64,000 bases of DNA, taken from assembly GCF_019880585.1 (NCBI RefSeq), contig NZ_JAINVV010000012.1:124001-188000 (forward strand), written 5' to 3'. Both the position numbers and the translations under genes were made by a program. The stretch comes from Sphingomonas colocasiae. Its GTDB lineage: Bacteria > Pseudomonadota > Alphaproteobacteria > Sphingomonadales > Sphingomonadaceae. Shown here piece after piece: positions 53,806-63,193 of this stretch; the stretch's first letter is position 1; each line of letters opens with the position of its first letter. Under the pieces are notes generated by a model. That model was given only the letters and a program-made list of their open reading frames with translations, was not told where the DNA came from and made no database searches.

Positions 53806-55362
53806 TTATCCCCTACCCTTCAGGCTGGCGGCCTTCGCGACCGTGTTGACGGCAATGCCCAGCCCCTTCGAGCCGTTCCTGACCTCGATCCGCCCCGCGG
53901 TGAGGTCATGGTGCAGGTCATGACCTGCGCGCGGGGCATATTCCCCGCTGTCGACGCGGATCAATTCGTCGAACCCGTCATAGATCGCGTCCTCGCCGAG
54001 CGAGCTAACGAGGCTGACCGGTTCCGTCGGACTCCCGGTCTCGCGCACGAAGCGGCTGAGATTCCAAGGTCCCTGCGCCCATTGCCTATCGCTGGTCTTC
54101 TGCACTGTAGCCGCCCATAGCAGGATACGATCGAGCACACTGCGCAATGCGTTCAGCTCATTCTCGGACTCGATCGCCTTTGCGCCCTTGGTCAGCTTCT
54201 GGATCCAGTTCTTGCCGCGTAGCAGCGAAGTCTTCTCGTCGATCATCCGCTCGGCGATGTAGCGCCAATAGACCGCGAACCGAATCAGCTGTCCCAGCCG
54301 CTGCTCGATAATCCCGCCATCGGGCATGCCGCGCCATTTGATACCCTGATCCTCGCGCGCGGAGACGAGCACGCGTGTGCCGCGCATCGCTTCGGTTGCT
54401 TCGCCGCTCATGAAGTCGATCACCGCGGTGGCGGCGAACAGTTCAGGCGCGAGCGCAGGATTGGACTGTTCCGCAGCACCCGCCTGGTGATAGCCCAGCG
54501 GGATCAACCGCTCCCAGCCCAGCGCGTAGAATGTGTCGAACGCCTGTTCATGCTCGAATAGATTGTCGTAATATTCGAGCGCGAGCTTCGCCTTGGGAAG
54601 AAGTTCATCGGGCGCGACCACGGCATGGCCATCGCCATCCTCGTCATTGAAGCTGAAATAGGGTAGCATCAGCATGCCGCCAATCGTAACCTTCCCCTGG
54701 TTCCTGAAGCCTTGGCTGTTGCGCAACCTGTGCAGCGCGCGCGCCAGTGTCGGGAAACCGGCGGCACCGGTCCCGCCAAAGGCGGAACCGACAATGAAGA
54801 TGCGGATCCGGTTGCCGCCGGGGTCCTCCATGAGCTCGCGCAGGCGCTTGAGCAGGAGGCTTTCGGTCTCGAGGATCGCGGAGACCAGGGCTGTGGCACC
54901 GACATGGGCGCGCCCCCGATATCCCTTGCCGAGCGGGAGATCCTGTTCCTCGGGGCCACGCATGAACAACATGTCGAATAGATTCCGGCGGTCGCCGTCT
55001 AGATTGGCCCCGATGATCGTCCGCAGCGTGGTTTCGTCGCGCTCGGGACACCAGAGCGCATTCTGCGTCTCCGCGAAGAGCGGCGAGATCTCGATCGAGC
55101 CGAACGGCATCGCATCGTCCGTCGATTTCCAGTCGATGAAATTGACATCGGATTCGCGGCCCCAGAGCTGACGCAGCCGCTGCAGGCCGTCGAGCAGCGA
55201 ACGCGTCCGCTCGACATTGCCGTTCGACTGGTCCTGATCGACCAGCCCGACATGGACCTTTTGCGGTCCCACCCCCGCCGCCATCAGGACGAGCGCGGCC
55301 TCGACCACCTTCGCGCCGGTGCCGCCAACACCGATCAGGATATGGACGTCGTCTTGTGCCAT
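53806..55362 (-). CDS. Tubulin/FtsZ-like GTPase family protein
   Basis: A 518-residue protein. The first Rossmann loop reads ILIGVGGTGAKVVEAALVLM (about 9-28), and the tubulin signature appears as GSAFGGTGAAGFPTLARAL (about 191-209), both in the places expected for the tubulin-like family. VHVGLVDQDQSNGNVERTRS fits the second nucleotide contact. The C-terminal ~250 residues are helical and have no FtsZ tail. Such proteins are distinct from FtsZ and may form filaments or act as switches. It is centrally placed between a four-TM protein and the Hsp70-like ATPase with 3-base spacers on both sides. Confidence 0.85.
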   Translation of the reverse strand: MAQDDVHILIGVGGTGAKVVEAALVLMAAGVGPQKVHVGLVDQDQSNGNVERTRSLLDGLQRLRQLWGRESDVNFIDWKSTDDAMPFGSIEISPLFAETQNALWCPERDETTLRTIIGANLDGDRRNLFDMLFMRGPEEQDLPLGKGYRGRAHVGATALVSAILETESLLLKRLRELMEDPGGNRIRIFIVGSAFGGTGAAGFPTLARALHRLRNSQGFRNQGKVTIGGMLMLPYFSFNDEDGDGHAVVAPDELLPKAKLALEYYDNLFEHEQAFDTFYALGWERLIPLGYHQAGAAEQSNPALAPELFAATAVIDFMSGEATEAMRGTRVLVSAREDQGIKWRGMPDGGIIEQRLGQLIRFAVYWRYIAERMIDEKTSLLRGKNWIQKLTKGAKAIESENELNALRSVLDRILLWAATVQKTSDRQWAQGPWNLSRFVRETGSPTEPVSLVSSLGEDAIYDGFDELIRVDSGEYAPRAGHDLHHDLTAGRIEVRNGSKGLGIAVNTVAKAASLKGRG

Positions 55363-55365
55363 GAT

Positions 55366-55914
55366 TTAGTTCCAGACGGTGGGGAGACGATCCGAAAGCG
55401 GGACCGAGGGACGCATGGTGATGGTCACCGTCATCGCGCTTGCGAGCCAATAGGCCAGGATGACCCCGATGAAGCCGGCACCCAGCGCGGTCGAGTAATT
55501 GCCGGGCAGGATCACGGTCCCCACCTCCTGCAGCGCGAGCAGGCGCCACCAGAAAAAGAGCGCGATGCCCAGAACGACGAGCAGGAGCAGCACCCAAGCG
55601 GCCAGACGCGCCCGCCCCTCGACGCGATTGCGCGCATACATGGTGTTCGTCACGAGGAGGAAGATCGTCGCGGCCACCCAGGATACCAAGAACGAGACCG
55701 CGTACCAGCTCCAGAGCTTGACGCGCGCGGTCGCCAGCAGGATCGCCACGGATTCGGGATCATAATCGGCCTGGGTCTTCTGGCTCGCCGCGTCGAAGCC
55801 CATGGTCATCCAATAGGCAATGCCCGCGACGACCAAGCCCACCAGCGCATGGATCACGAATGCCTTGCCCGACCGGATGATCCATGCCCCCGTCGTGCCC
55901 CGTTGTTCCGCCAT
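55366..55914 (-). CDS. Four-helix integral membrane protein
   Basis: A 182-residue protein from the ATG at 55914, which has a GGGGAG element upstream; a longer start at 55959 overlaps the previous gene. Four hydrophobic helices are clear: VIHALVGLVVAGIAYWM, WYAVSFLVSWVAATIFLLV, LAAWVLLLLVVLGIALFFWW and ALGAGFIGVILAYWLASAM. No family was recognised. It lies 3 bases before the tubulin-like gene and may recruit it to the inner membrane. Confidence 0.75.
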   Translation of the reverse strand: MAEQRGTTGAWIIRSGKAFVIHALVGLVVAGIAYWMTMGFDAASQKTQADYDPESVAILLATARVKLWSWYAVSFLVSWVAATIFLLVTNTMYARNRVEGRARLAAWVLLLLVVLGIALFFWWRLLALQEVGTVILPGNYSTALGAGFIGVILAYWLASAMTVTITMRPSVPLSDRLPTVWN

Positions 55915-55955
55915 CGAATCCACTCTCCCCATCGCGCGCGCGGGCGCGCGCAAAA

Positions 55956-57404
55956 TCAATCCTCGACCTTCACCAGTGTCGCGAAGCCCGCGATCGGCTG
56001 GTCCTTCTTCTGCGCGGCGGCAGCCAGCGCGCCTTCCATGATCCTGCCGAACTCGCTCAGATTGAGCGTAGGAAAGACGCGGGGCCTTGCCTGCGCGACT
56101 GATTGTGCCTGTTCGGGTTCGAGATTCCAGTCACCCCGCATCCAGGCCGATGCCGGGTTGGGCTGGGAGACCGAGGTCCGCCGAACCTCTCCCACGACGA
56201 GATAGACACCCTTGCTCGAAAAGGCCGATACCAGCCGTGCCGGGTCGAGCGAGAATCGCCGCTGCCCCTCGCGCGCTGCCGACCAGCCCAGATCGCTCTC
56301 GCTGCGGCTGAGCCAGGAACTCTTCGTGCAATTCTCGTCGTTGCGCAGCCAGATCCGCGTCCTGCTTTCGGTAGGGCCGCTCCAGACGACATCCTTCAGG
56401 AAATCGCTCGACTTGGGCCCCGTCCATTGCGGCAGGTCCGGCGCCGCCGCGCCACGTTTCTCTGGCAAGCCACGGGTCAGCGCGAAACGCTGGATCTCCA
56501 CGCCCTGCGGGAGCGGCAGATAGTCTGGACGCAACCGTGGATGTTTGCCGAGCGACAGGGGCGCCTTATCCGCGCGGACCTGCTGGCCAGGATCGATCGC
56601 GAACAGCGCCCGCCGGACCGTCCCGGCGGCAAGCCCCGTCGCCAGGAACTTCGGACCTGAGCCGGCCAGCTTGTCACCGAACTCCACCACCGACGCCTTG
56701 GAACCGATGACGAGCATATAGAGCGGATGGCGCCCGACATAAGCCATGGTGGTAGCACCGAGACCCGGCTGCGGGAGATCGTAAATCTTGCCGGCGAACG
56801 GCGAATCGATTCCGTAGATTGCGACGACGCGGCCGGAGAGAAGAATTTCGGTGAGCAGCGGCTGAAGCGCGGTGATGCCCGTCGTCTGGATATCCGAGTT
56901 GGAGAACCAGAGGTCGGAAATGACGACCGCCAGTTCGTCCTTGGACTTGACCGCTTCGAGGACGACGTCGAGCCGGGACTCCTTGTTGTCGCACGAACCC
57001 GCAGCGCCCGGCGCACAGGTGAACGCAGCGCGTCCCGCCAGTCCCGCGCCGTTGTCGAGCGGTGCGCTGATCGCGGTTCCGAACGAGCGGAACGCGCTCT
57101 TGTGGCCCATCAGCCTTAGCGTCGCGGGCAGGGTCGTGATCAGATCCTGCAGCGGGCGCTCGAGATTATTGGCGCCGTCGAGATAGCCGACCATGCTGCC
57201 GGAGCGATCGACATAGACCGTCGCATTGCCGCCGGCCGCCTGCGCCGCCGCAGCGAGTGATTTCGGCTTTTCGGAAATGATCCAGGGCTGGGCGGCCTCG
57301 GGAAAGCATTGCGCCGCAGTCTTTACAGAGGGCGCGGCCTCGCATCCGCCCAGGCAAGCGATCGCAATACCCAACTGAACAAAGACAAAGCGCTTTTGCC
57401 GCAC
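55956..57404 (-). CDS. VWA-like lipoprotein, first gene of the tubulin/Hsp70 operon
   Basis: A 482-residue protein. A lipobox LGGC puts the lipidated Cys at residue 21. A von Willebrand A-like domain begins with TVYVDRSGSMVGYL (D-x-S-x-S MIDAS, about 63-76), with LAVVISDLWFSNSDI as its second strand. The C-terminal half has ~200 residues of beta-rich sequence. VWA domains bind partners through a metal ion; here this would happen in the periplasm. It is the promoter-proximal gene of the minus-strand operon and is divergent, by 189 bases, from the TM-SH3 genes. Confidence 0.85.
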   Translation of the reverse strand: MRQKRFVFVQLGIAIACLGGCEAAPSVKTAAQCFPEAAQPWIISEKPKSLAAAAQAAGGNATVYVDRSGSMVGYLDGANNLERPLQDLITTLPATLRLMGHKSAFRSFGTAISAPLDNGAGLAGRAAFTCAPGAAGSCDNKESRLDVVLEAVKSKDELAVVISDLWFSNSDIQTTGITALQPLLTEILLSGRVVAIYGIDSPFAGKIYDLPQPGLGATTMAYVGRHPLYMLVIGSKASVVEFGDKLAGSGPKFLATGLAAGTVRRALFAIDPGQQVRADKAPLSLGKHPRLRPDYLPLPQGVEIQRFALTRGLPEKRGAAAPDLPQWTGPKSSDFLKDVVWSGPTESRTRIWLRNDENCTKSSWLSRSESDLGWSAAREGQRRFSLDPARLVSAFSSKGVYLVVGEVRRTSVSQPNPASAWMRGDWNLEPEQAQSVAQARPRVFPTLNLSEFGRIMEGALAAAAQKKDQPIAGFATLVKVED

Positions 57405-57593
57405 ATTTATCCCCCCATCACCCGATCTATATCTTTATGGCGATGGCAAAGCTTGTCCAGTATCTATCGTCGGACCGGCATGACCCAATCAGGCCCATTT
57501 TGAAGCTGTTTGCGTTTTGCGTATGAATCGCGGACATGTTTTCGCTAGGCAGCGAGACTGGTGCGAGCCGAGGGGCAGACTGGCGGGGGAGCG

Positions 57594-58976
57594 ATGTACC
57601 GGGAGTGGCAGCGGGCCCATTATGAGCTGCGCGGAGAACGCAAGCTTCTGAGGACATGCGAGGCGGCCGCGACGGACGTCGAGCGCGGGCTGCTGACGCC
57701 CGCCACGATCATCACGCTCGATCTTGCGAACGGCGACCGCAAATCGGCGCGCGCCGACGAGATCGATCAGTTCGCGCCGCTGTTCGGGCAGGATCGCGAC
57801 GATGGGCAAGCAGACGATCCCGCCGTCGATGACATGGTGGTGGTCGAGACCGGAGAAGGCGCGGAGACAGACGACGGATCCGTCGGCACGCAGCAGAGTG
57901 CTCAAGCCGGGGAGTACGCCAAGGAGCCCCGGACGAACGAAAGCGGCAAGCCGCCAAAAGACCGGTCCGGCACCATCCGTCTCCCGCAACGCCCTTCGGG
58001 GACAGACAATCGCGGTGTTGCGGCGCCGCAGCCCCACCCCCTGCCCCGCTGGATCATTCCGCTCGTCGTGATCGTCGCGGCCGCGCTGCTCGGCCTCGGC
58101 TATCTCGCTCTGCCCGGCCAGCGGCAATCGCTCTTCATCGTCGGCGACACCGCCACCTTCGCTAATCCGGCGCCGATGTCCGGGCGATCGGGGACTTTGG
58201 TGCAGGGCAGCATGATCAGCGTCGAACCCACCGATGACCGAAACTGGCTCAGGATCGTGGAGGGACAGTATCAGGGCCGTTTCCTGCCGGCGGTGCTCCT
58301 CGACAAAGCACGGCCACCCGCGCTCGACCGCAGCGCCGCGGGCACGGTATCGCTTGCCGCGCCGATCGTGCTGCGCGCCGCGCCCGACCCTTCGAGCGCG
58401 GAGGTCGCGCGGTTCGGGATCGAGAGCCATCTTCTGCTCGCCGGGCTTGTGACCGGCGTCGACGGTCAGATCTGGCACCAGTTCACGATCCGGACCGCCG
58501 ATGACATTCGCCGCCCCGCCTTCGCGCTGATCACCGCGCGCCCGCCCCCGCCCGCGCGGAGCGACGCCCCGCCCGAGCTGGAGCCGGTGCAGGCGCCGGA
58601 GCCGGAGCTCACGACGAATCCCGGACAGGTGCCGGCAACGACCTCCGCCGCATCGGGTTCCGCCATGACGACCGCGCCCCCCGCCATGCCCCGCACGCGC
58701 CCGGTGCCGCCTCCGCCGTCCGGTCGGGAAAGCTGCCGCGCGGCGCGATCGGGCCTCGAACGCTTTTACTGCCAGTCGCCCGACCTGCGCGGATATGAGG
58801 CGCGGCTCGCCGCTTCGCTGGATGCCGCGCGACAATTGCGCGTGACGGTCCGGCCGCTCGCCGAATACCGGTCTGTCGCGAGCGAATGCCGCGACATTGC
58901 CTGCGTGCGGACGGTTTATGAGGAGGGCATCGTGACCGTATCGCGGGCGCGACGCGAGCGGCTCGCGGACCAATGA
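57594..58976 (+). CDS. TM-SH3-like protein with LprI-like C-terminus
   Basis: A 460-residue protein from the ATG at 57594 (GGGGGAG upstream). The first ~65 residues are a cytoplasmic module (HYELRGERKLLRTCEAAATD, TIITLDLANGDRKSARADEI), followed by an acidic linker and a membrane helix (WIIPLVVIVAAALLGLGYLA, about 152-172). SH3-like repeats follow outside (RIVEGQYQGRFLPAVLL). The C-terminal CRAARSGLERFYCQSPDLRG with LAASLDAARQ resembles LprI/DUF1311 domains. It shares its N-terminal layout with the next gene and probably forms part of the same envelope assembly. Confidence 0.75.
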   Translation: MYREWQRAHYELRGERKLLRTCEAAATDVERGLLTPATIITLDLANGDRKSARADEIDQFAPLFGQDRDDGQADDPAVDDMVVVETGEGAETDDGSVGTQQSAQAGEYAKEPRTNESGKPPKDRSGTIRLPQRPSGTDNRGVAAPQPHPLPRWIIPLVVIVAAALLGLGYLALPGQRQSLFIVGDTATFANPAPMSGRSGTLVQGSMISVEPTDDRNWLRIVEGQYQGRFLPAVLLDKARPPALDRSAAGTVSLAAPIVLRAAPDPSSAEVARFGIESHLLLAGLVTGVDGQIWHQFTIRTADDIRRPAFALITARPPPPARSDAPPELEPVQAPEPELTTNPGQVPATTSAASGSAMTTAPPAMPRTRPVPPPPSGRESCRAARSGLERFYCQSPDLRGYEARLAASLDAARQLRVTVRPLAEYRSVASECRDIACVRTVYEEGIVTVSRARRERLADQ

Positions 58977-59046
58977 GACCGCCCGCCCCTGTGCCCTCAC
59001 ACTCGGGGCAAGGGCGCGGCCCCGCACGGCGGCGCAATCGGGCGGC

Positions 59047-60408
59047 ATGCCTATGAAGCCTATCAGTTACGAAGCGAACGGGTTCCCTGAATTCCTGCGC
59101 ACCGAGGCCGCATGCCAACGCGCGATCGAGAAGGGACAGGTCCGAGCTGAAACGCCAATCGTCGCTTATGGTGAGGATGGTGAACGGCTACGGATGGCGG
59201 CTGGCGAACATCCGCTGCTACGGGAAATGCTTGGGCTGGGCACCACTGCAAGCGAGGAGAAGCCCCACGCTCCTGAGGACCCGGCGAATGGAGGCAAATC
59301 ATCACAGCCTGTATCCACTGCCGAAACAATCGCACCGGACGTGATCGTGACGCCCGAGGATGCGGCAAATCCGGAGACGAGGCAGCCGCTACCCGCCTCC
59401 ACAGGTCCAATCCGAAGTCGCACGCCGACCGATCCGGCGCCCAGCTTGCGGAAGATTTTCGGCTGGCTCATCGCGGCTCTGGTGGTGAGCATGATCGCGA
59501 TGCGCGGCTGCGCATCCGACTCCCCGGTCGCCAACACTAAGGGATCGAACGAGTCGAACACCGTCGCAGCGGCAGTGGACCCTGACGCTGGCCTCGTCGA
59601 GGAGACTTTTTACGCCGTGCGCCAGATCGCGGTGCGAGCGAAGGCCAATTCCGGTTCCGTCGAAGTCGGGCGACTGGAGCGTGGTGCTGAACTGGTCGGC
59701 GTGGTGGTTCCGGCCGAAAGCAACGCCAATTATCGTTGGCTGAAAATTAAGCAGGGTCCATTTACCGGCAATTTTGTCTCGATGCTGAATCTATCTGAGA
59801 CCCAGCGCCCTGTACTGGACGCCGCACAAGCCGGCACCTGGTACACTCTCGAGGCGCTGACGCCACTCCAGGCTCCGAACGATTCATCGCCACAAATGAC
59901 CAATGCTGCATGGTCACTCGCAACCGGGCAGAAACTCGAGGTCGCGGGCGTCACCGGTGCAGGTACGTTCACCAAGGGTTGGGCTGAAGTGATGATGGAG
60001 AAGCAGACCGGCGTCGGCTACGTCCCATTCGATCGCCTGACCCAGAACGGCGACCTTGCGCTTGATGGTCCAATGGATTCGGTGGAAGAGCCGCGAGCGC
60101 TAGGCTTGGTCAACCAATGCGGCGAGCCGATCACTCTACTGCTGCGATTCCAGGACCATTATGGCTGGCAGACTGTCAGGACCAGGCTGCCGGACGGGAT
60201 CGAACGCGACCTTGGACTCAATGGCGCGCGCGCGCAGCTGGTTTCCGGCGAGGTTTATTTTGCATTTCTCACGATCGGCGATGTGCCGGTTGCTTATCGC
60301 GGCACCAAGCTTACCACAATGTTCGAAGGAAAATCCTACGATCTGAACCGGCTATCTTTCGACGTAGTCAGGGACGACCGATATCGAGCGACATTCACCT
60401 GCAAGTGA
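59047..60408 (+). CDS. Paralogous TM-SH3-like protein
   Basis: A 453-residue protein. The N-terminal ~65-residue module (FLRTEAACQRAIEKGQVRAE, TPIVAYGEDGERLRMAAGEH) aligns in layout with that of the preceding gene. A linker and one membrane helix (IFGWLIAALVVSMIAM, about 139-155) follow. Outside are an SH3-like domain (AVRQIAVRAKANSGSVEVGR, WLKIKQGPFTGNFVSML), a second one and a C-terminal domain with two Cys. MKPISYE at 59053 is an alternative start. Gap to the previous gene is 70 bases. Composition is less GC-rich than its paralogue. Confidence 0.75.
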   Translation: MPMKPISYEANGFPEFLRTEAACQRAIEKGQVRAETPIVAYGEDGERLRMAAGEHPLLREMLGLGTTASEEKPHAPEDPANGGKSSQPVSTAETIAPDVIVTPEDAANPETRQPLPASTGPIRSRTPTDPAPSLRKIFGWLIAALVVSMIAMRGCASDSPVANTKGSNESNTVAAAVDPDAGLVEETFYAVRQIAVRAKANSGSVEVGRLERGAELVGVVVPAESNANYRWLKIKQGPFTGNFVSMLNLSETQRPVLDAAQAGTWYTLEALTPLQAPNDSSPQMTNAAWSLATGQKLEVAGVTGAGTFTKGWAEVMMEKQTGVGYVPFDRLTQNGDLALDGPMDSVEEPRALGLVNQCGEPITLLLRFQDHYGWQTVRTRLPDGIERDLGLNGARAQLVSGEVYFAFLTIGDVPVAYRGTKLTTMFEGKSYDLNRLSFDVVRDDRYRATFTCK

Positions 60409-60541
60409 CAGTGGCGCTGTGGTGGAAGCGATTCGGACCAACGTTTGCCGACAATATCCGCCGGCAGCGGGTGTACCGGATGCAGGACTTCGGGCACTGG
60501 CGGCGGCGCCTCAACGAAATGTACGCAAATCTGGTGAGCAG

Positions 60542-61243
60542 TCAAATTACAGACTCAACGCCACTCACACACGCTTCAGCTCGCGGCAACCGCACAATGA
60601 GCCTGAATCCACTTGGTTCTTCAGTCGACCAGGCATCTCCGCCATGGCGGCGTGCCACCATCCGGACGACATAGAGGCCGAGGCCATGCCCTCCCTTCGT
60701 CACACCGCGCTCGAATATCTGGTCGCGCAGATCAGCGGGTACTTCCGGACCACGATTGGCGACCTCGAGCAGGACATCGGAATTATCGTGCCGGAGCGAG
60801 ATCGAAACGGTCGAACCACTGTCGGCAAACTTCAATGCGTTTTGTAGGATATTGTCGACAAGCAGCTCGAACATGTCGAGAAGCTCCGATAGCTTGGCGA
60901 AGTACCGCCGGTTTGGCCGGCGGTGCCCGCCCCGCAACAGCGCGTCGATCAGAAATGCGCGCATTTGCGAAACTTCCCCGTCGTCCGGATGGAAATGCTT
61001 GATGGTGCCGATCGTCACATCGTGAAGGGTTTGTTTGACGCCTTCGTCAATCCGGTTGGACATCACGACCGTCGCCAGGACGCTTCCCAAGGCTTGCGCG
61101 GCGGCGTGCGGCACAGTTCCAGGATATTCCGGCCGATCGGGTGGCGTGCGATGGACGGCGCCTTCCGGCAAATGCCGAAAGATCTCCGTCCAGCTCGTTA
61201 GATGTCGCGTTAGATCATAGAGCAGATGCGCACCGCGGGTCAC
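60542..61243 (-). CDS. HATPase (histidine-kinase-like ATPase) protein
   Basis: A 233-residue protein starting with GTG at 61243 within the end of the kinase-like gene (29-base overlap). The C-terminal ~110 residues are a HATPase domain: N-box LLVDNILQNALKFA, a degenerate G1 ANRGPEVPADL and G2 GGHGLGLYVVRMVARRHGG. No clear DHp histidine box, sensor or membrane helix is present. It could serve as an anti-sigma-type or Ser kinase or a two-component-like switch. As the last gene of the VWA/PP2C/kinase operon it is an unusual addition. Confidence 0.8.
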   Translation of the reverse strand: MTRGAHLLYDLTRHLTSWTEIFRHLPEGAVHRTPPDRPEYPGTVPHAAAQALGSVLATVVMSNRIDEGVKQTLHDVTIGTIKHFHPDDGEVSQMRAFLIDALLRGGHRRPNRRYFAKLSELLDMFELLVDNILQNALKFADSGSTVSISLRHDNSDVLLEVANRGPEVPADLRDQIFERGVTKGGHGLGLYVVRMVARRHGGDAWSTEEPSGFRLIVRLPRAEACVSGVESVI

Positions 61244-61763
61244 CTATCTCGATGCGATCATGGCACGCAATTTCGGTGCTATCGCACGGCTCACCGTCGA
61301 CTACCAGCGCATTGTCGGCGATCAGGACCCCGCTATGATTGATGTCGCCGATGATGCAGCCGGTTGCATGAACGGCACCCACCGCTTTTGCAAAATTAAG
61401 CGCGCTCTGGACCAGGAACGAATAAGTCGCGGCTGGAAAATTCGCTTTGCGCTCGCCGGGCGCATAGAGCTGGAACAGCGGCTTATGGCCGCTGATGCGC
61501 CGCATGACGAAACCTGCAAAATCGCCGCCCTTGTTGCGAACAATCTCGATTGGAAAGGCCGCGAGCGGGGTTCGCTCGAAGAGACGTGCGGCGACCATTG
61601 CCACGATCTTATCACGGCGCTCCGCGCCGCCGCCGGTGTAGATCTTGACGGCGACCTTGTTGTCGTTGGCGACGGCGTAGACAATTCCCTCGCCACCACA
61701 GCCAATCGGGTCAGCGACAGCGAGCGGAGAACCGTCTGACCTGAATATCAACGGCCTTGTCAT
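61215..61763 (-). CDS. Truncated TerY-P-type protein kinase-like protein
   Basis: A 182-residue protein with the N-lobe of a protein kinase: G-loop IGCGGEGIVYA (20-30), VAVK Lys at 40, and the catalytic-loop segment VHATGCIIGDINHSGVLI near 133-150. It then stops after about 30 residues, whereas kinases of TerY-phosphatase-kinase triads run on through a full C-lobe. No other frame restores one. It is either a naturally short pseudo-kinase or the result of a break next to the HATPase gene. It overlaps PP2C by 4 bases. Confidence 0.75.
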   Translation of the reverse strand: MTRPLIFRSDGSPLAVADPIGCGGEGIVYAVANDNKVAVKIYTGGGAERRDKIVAMVAARLFERTPLAAFPIEIVRNKGGDFAGFVMRRISGHKPLFQLYAPGERKANFPAATYSFLVQSALNFAKAVGAVHATGCIIGDINHSGVLIADNALVVDGEPCDSTEIACHDRIEIGDPRCASAL

Positions 61764-62512
61764 CGGCGAACGGCCAATATGAGGCTCTTGTCATCGTCGG
61801 TGCGCGCGTTGACGGTGTCGCCGTCGAGATACGCGGCCAATGCCCGCGACAGAGCTGCGTCGCGCCCGTCCCCCGTCGATGACCGCAATGGCGCGATCAT
61901 CCCGTTGAAGAATGGGTCATGCGGAATTTTGCAGGAGAAGTTCAGCGCTAGACGTTCAAGCCCATCGCTCATCAAAGCAATCGCATTGATGGGATCGGCG
62001 ACACGCTCGATCCGCACTTGAGGTTGAGAATCATCAGTCACAAAATAGGTCGCCGAGGCATATTCTCCGTGCGCCGGCCAGAGCGGAACGGACCAGCCGC
62101 CCCCAAAATCACCTAGAAGGGCAGCCACGCCGTCACCGACTTGAATGATGCTGGTCTCCTTTTCGCCGATGAGCACTGCCACGAGAGTTGCAGAGAAATC
62201 GCGTGGCACCAAGCCACGCACTTCGGCCGCCAGGCCAATGCGGTCGCGCGTATCGTCGATCCAGCTCCAGACCACGTCGTCGCTTGGAGCGTCCCGGCTT
62301 CGCTCGAAATGCACACGGGCATGACGCATCAAGGTCCGGCAGACCAGTTGAGCACCTTGGCCACCATAGCTCGCACTTCCGGCGCCGTCGGAGACCATGG
62401 CGCAAAGGCTCTCGCCCACGGCAGCGACCGCGTGCGCGTCCTGGCACCGTGTTCCGGTCTTGGCATGCGAGGTGCCGCGGACGCCTGCCGCCGCCCAAGT
62501 CCAAACGCCCAC
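61760..62512 (-). CDS. PP2C-family protein phosphatase of the TerY-P triad
   Basis: A 250-residue cytoplasmic phosphatase starting with GTG at 62512, one base after the VWA stop. PP2C motifs are visible: RCQDAHAV (metal Asp), VSDGAGSASYGGQGAQLV, FSATLVAVLIG, IIQVGDGVAALL, IALMSDGLERLAL and the terminal TDDDKSLILAV. It should dephosphorylate Ser/Thr targets of the neighbouring kinase. Order VWA-PP2C-kinase is that of TerY-P triads described in tellurite/stress-type conflict systems. Confidence 0.88.
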   Translation of the reverse strand: MGVWTWAAAGVRGTSHAKTGTRCQDAHAVAAVGESLCAMVSDGAGSASYGGQGAQLVCRTLMRHARVHFERSRDAPSDDVVWSWIDDTRDRIGLAAEVRGLVPRDFSATLVAVLIGEKETSIIQVGDGVAALLGDFGGGWSVPLWPAHGEYASATYFVTDDSQPQVRIERVADPINAIALMSDGLERLALNFSCKIPHDPFFNGMIAPLRSSTGDGRDAALSRALAAYLDGDTVNARTDDDKSLILAVRR

Positions 62513-63193
62513 TTAGCCCGCGATCGCCCAACCGTCGGGAGCCGTGGGATTTTGTAGTGGAACACTGTCGTCGACATTGGAGCGCGAAACCGATCCCAAC
62601 GAGCTTGACAGCCAGGCGAACAGTTCGCGAAAGGCCAGCCCCTTGAGTTTGAGCGGTGCGCGGACCGACAACTCCGCCAGGATGTTCATATCCGCATTCT
62701 CGACTCCCACCGGATAGAACATGAACTCCTTTCGGTCCTCGCCCGTACGGATCAGATCGGCGGCACGGCGCCATTCGTCTGTCGGCTCCCCATCCGTGAT
62801 CATGAAGATCCAGGGCCGAAAATAGCTGATGCCGTGCGACCGATACTCGTTCTTGCGAGCGCGCAACATTTCGATGCCGCGTTCGATCGCCTCCCCCATG
62901 GGAGTAGCCCCCGAAGGGCCAAGATGGGGTGGGTAGAAACCGGTCACGGTGCTGAAATCGCTGCGTATCTCGACCGGGCCGAACGTGACGAGCGCGACTT
63001 CCACCCGCTTGGCCGCCAAAGCATCCGAATTCAATTCGTCGCGAAAGGTCGCGAGGCCGTTATTCAACTCCTCGATGGGACGTCCGCTCATCGAGTGAGA
63101 AGTGTCCAGCAACAAAAGACAAGGGCATCGCGGCTCCGGATTCTCGGCAAATTCTGCGCCGCCAAATGCAACTTGTTCGAAATATCCCGGCAT
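62513..63193 (-). CDS. TerY-like VWA-domain protein
   Basis: A 226-residue protein made almost entirely of one VWA domain: MIDAS D30-T-S32-H-S34 in [39 protein letters not shown], the MIDAS Thr in [13 protein letters not shown] and [13 protein letters not shown]. This matches TerY-type proteins. The start at 63193 has a GGGAG site; a GTG at 63217 would add eight residues. It is the first gene of an operon with PP2C, kinase and HATPase genes and would act as a metal-dependent adaptor. Confidence 0.88.
   Translation of the reverse strand: MPGYFEQVAFGGAEFAENPEPRCPCLLLLDTSHSMSGRPIEELNNGLATFRDELNSDALAAKRVEVALVTFGPVEIRSDFSTVTGFYPPHLGPSGATPMGEAIERGIEMLRARKNEYRSHGISYFRPWIFMITDGEPTDEWRRAADLIRTGEDRKEFMFYPVGVENADMNILAELSVRAPLKLKGLAFRELFAWLSSSLGSVSRSNVDDSVPLQNPTAPDGWAIAG

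Noticed and set aside
57489-59048. 519-codon minus-strand ORF
   Set aside because: Antisense to the TM-SH3-like gene, which has a ribosome site, membrane helix and recognisable C-terminal domain.
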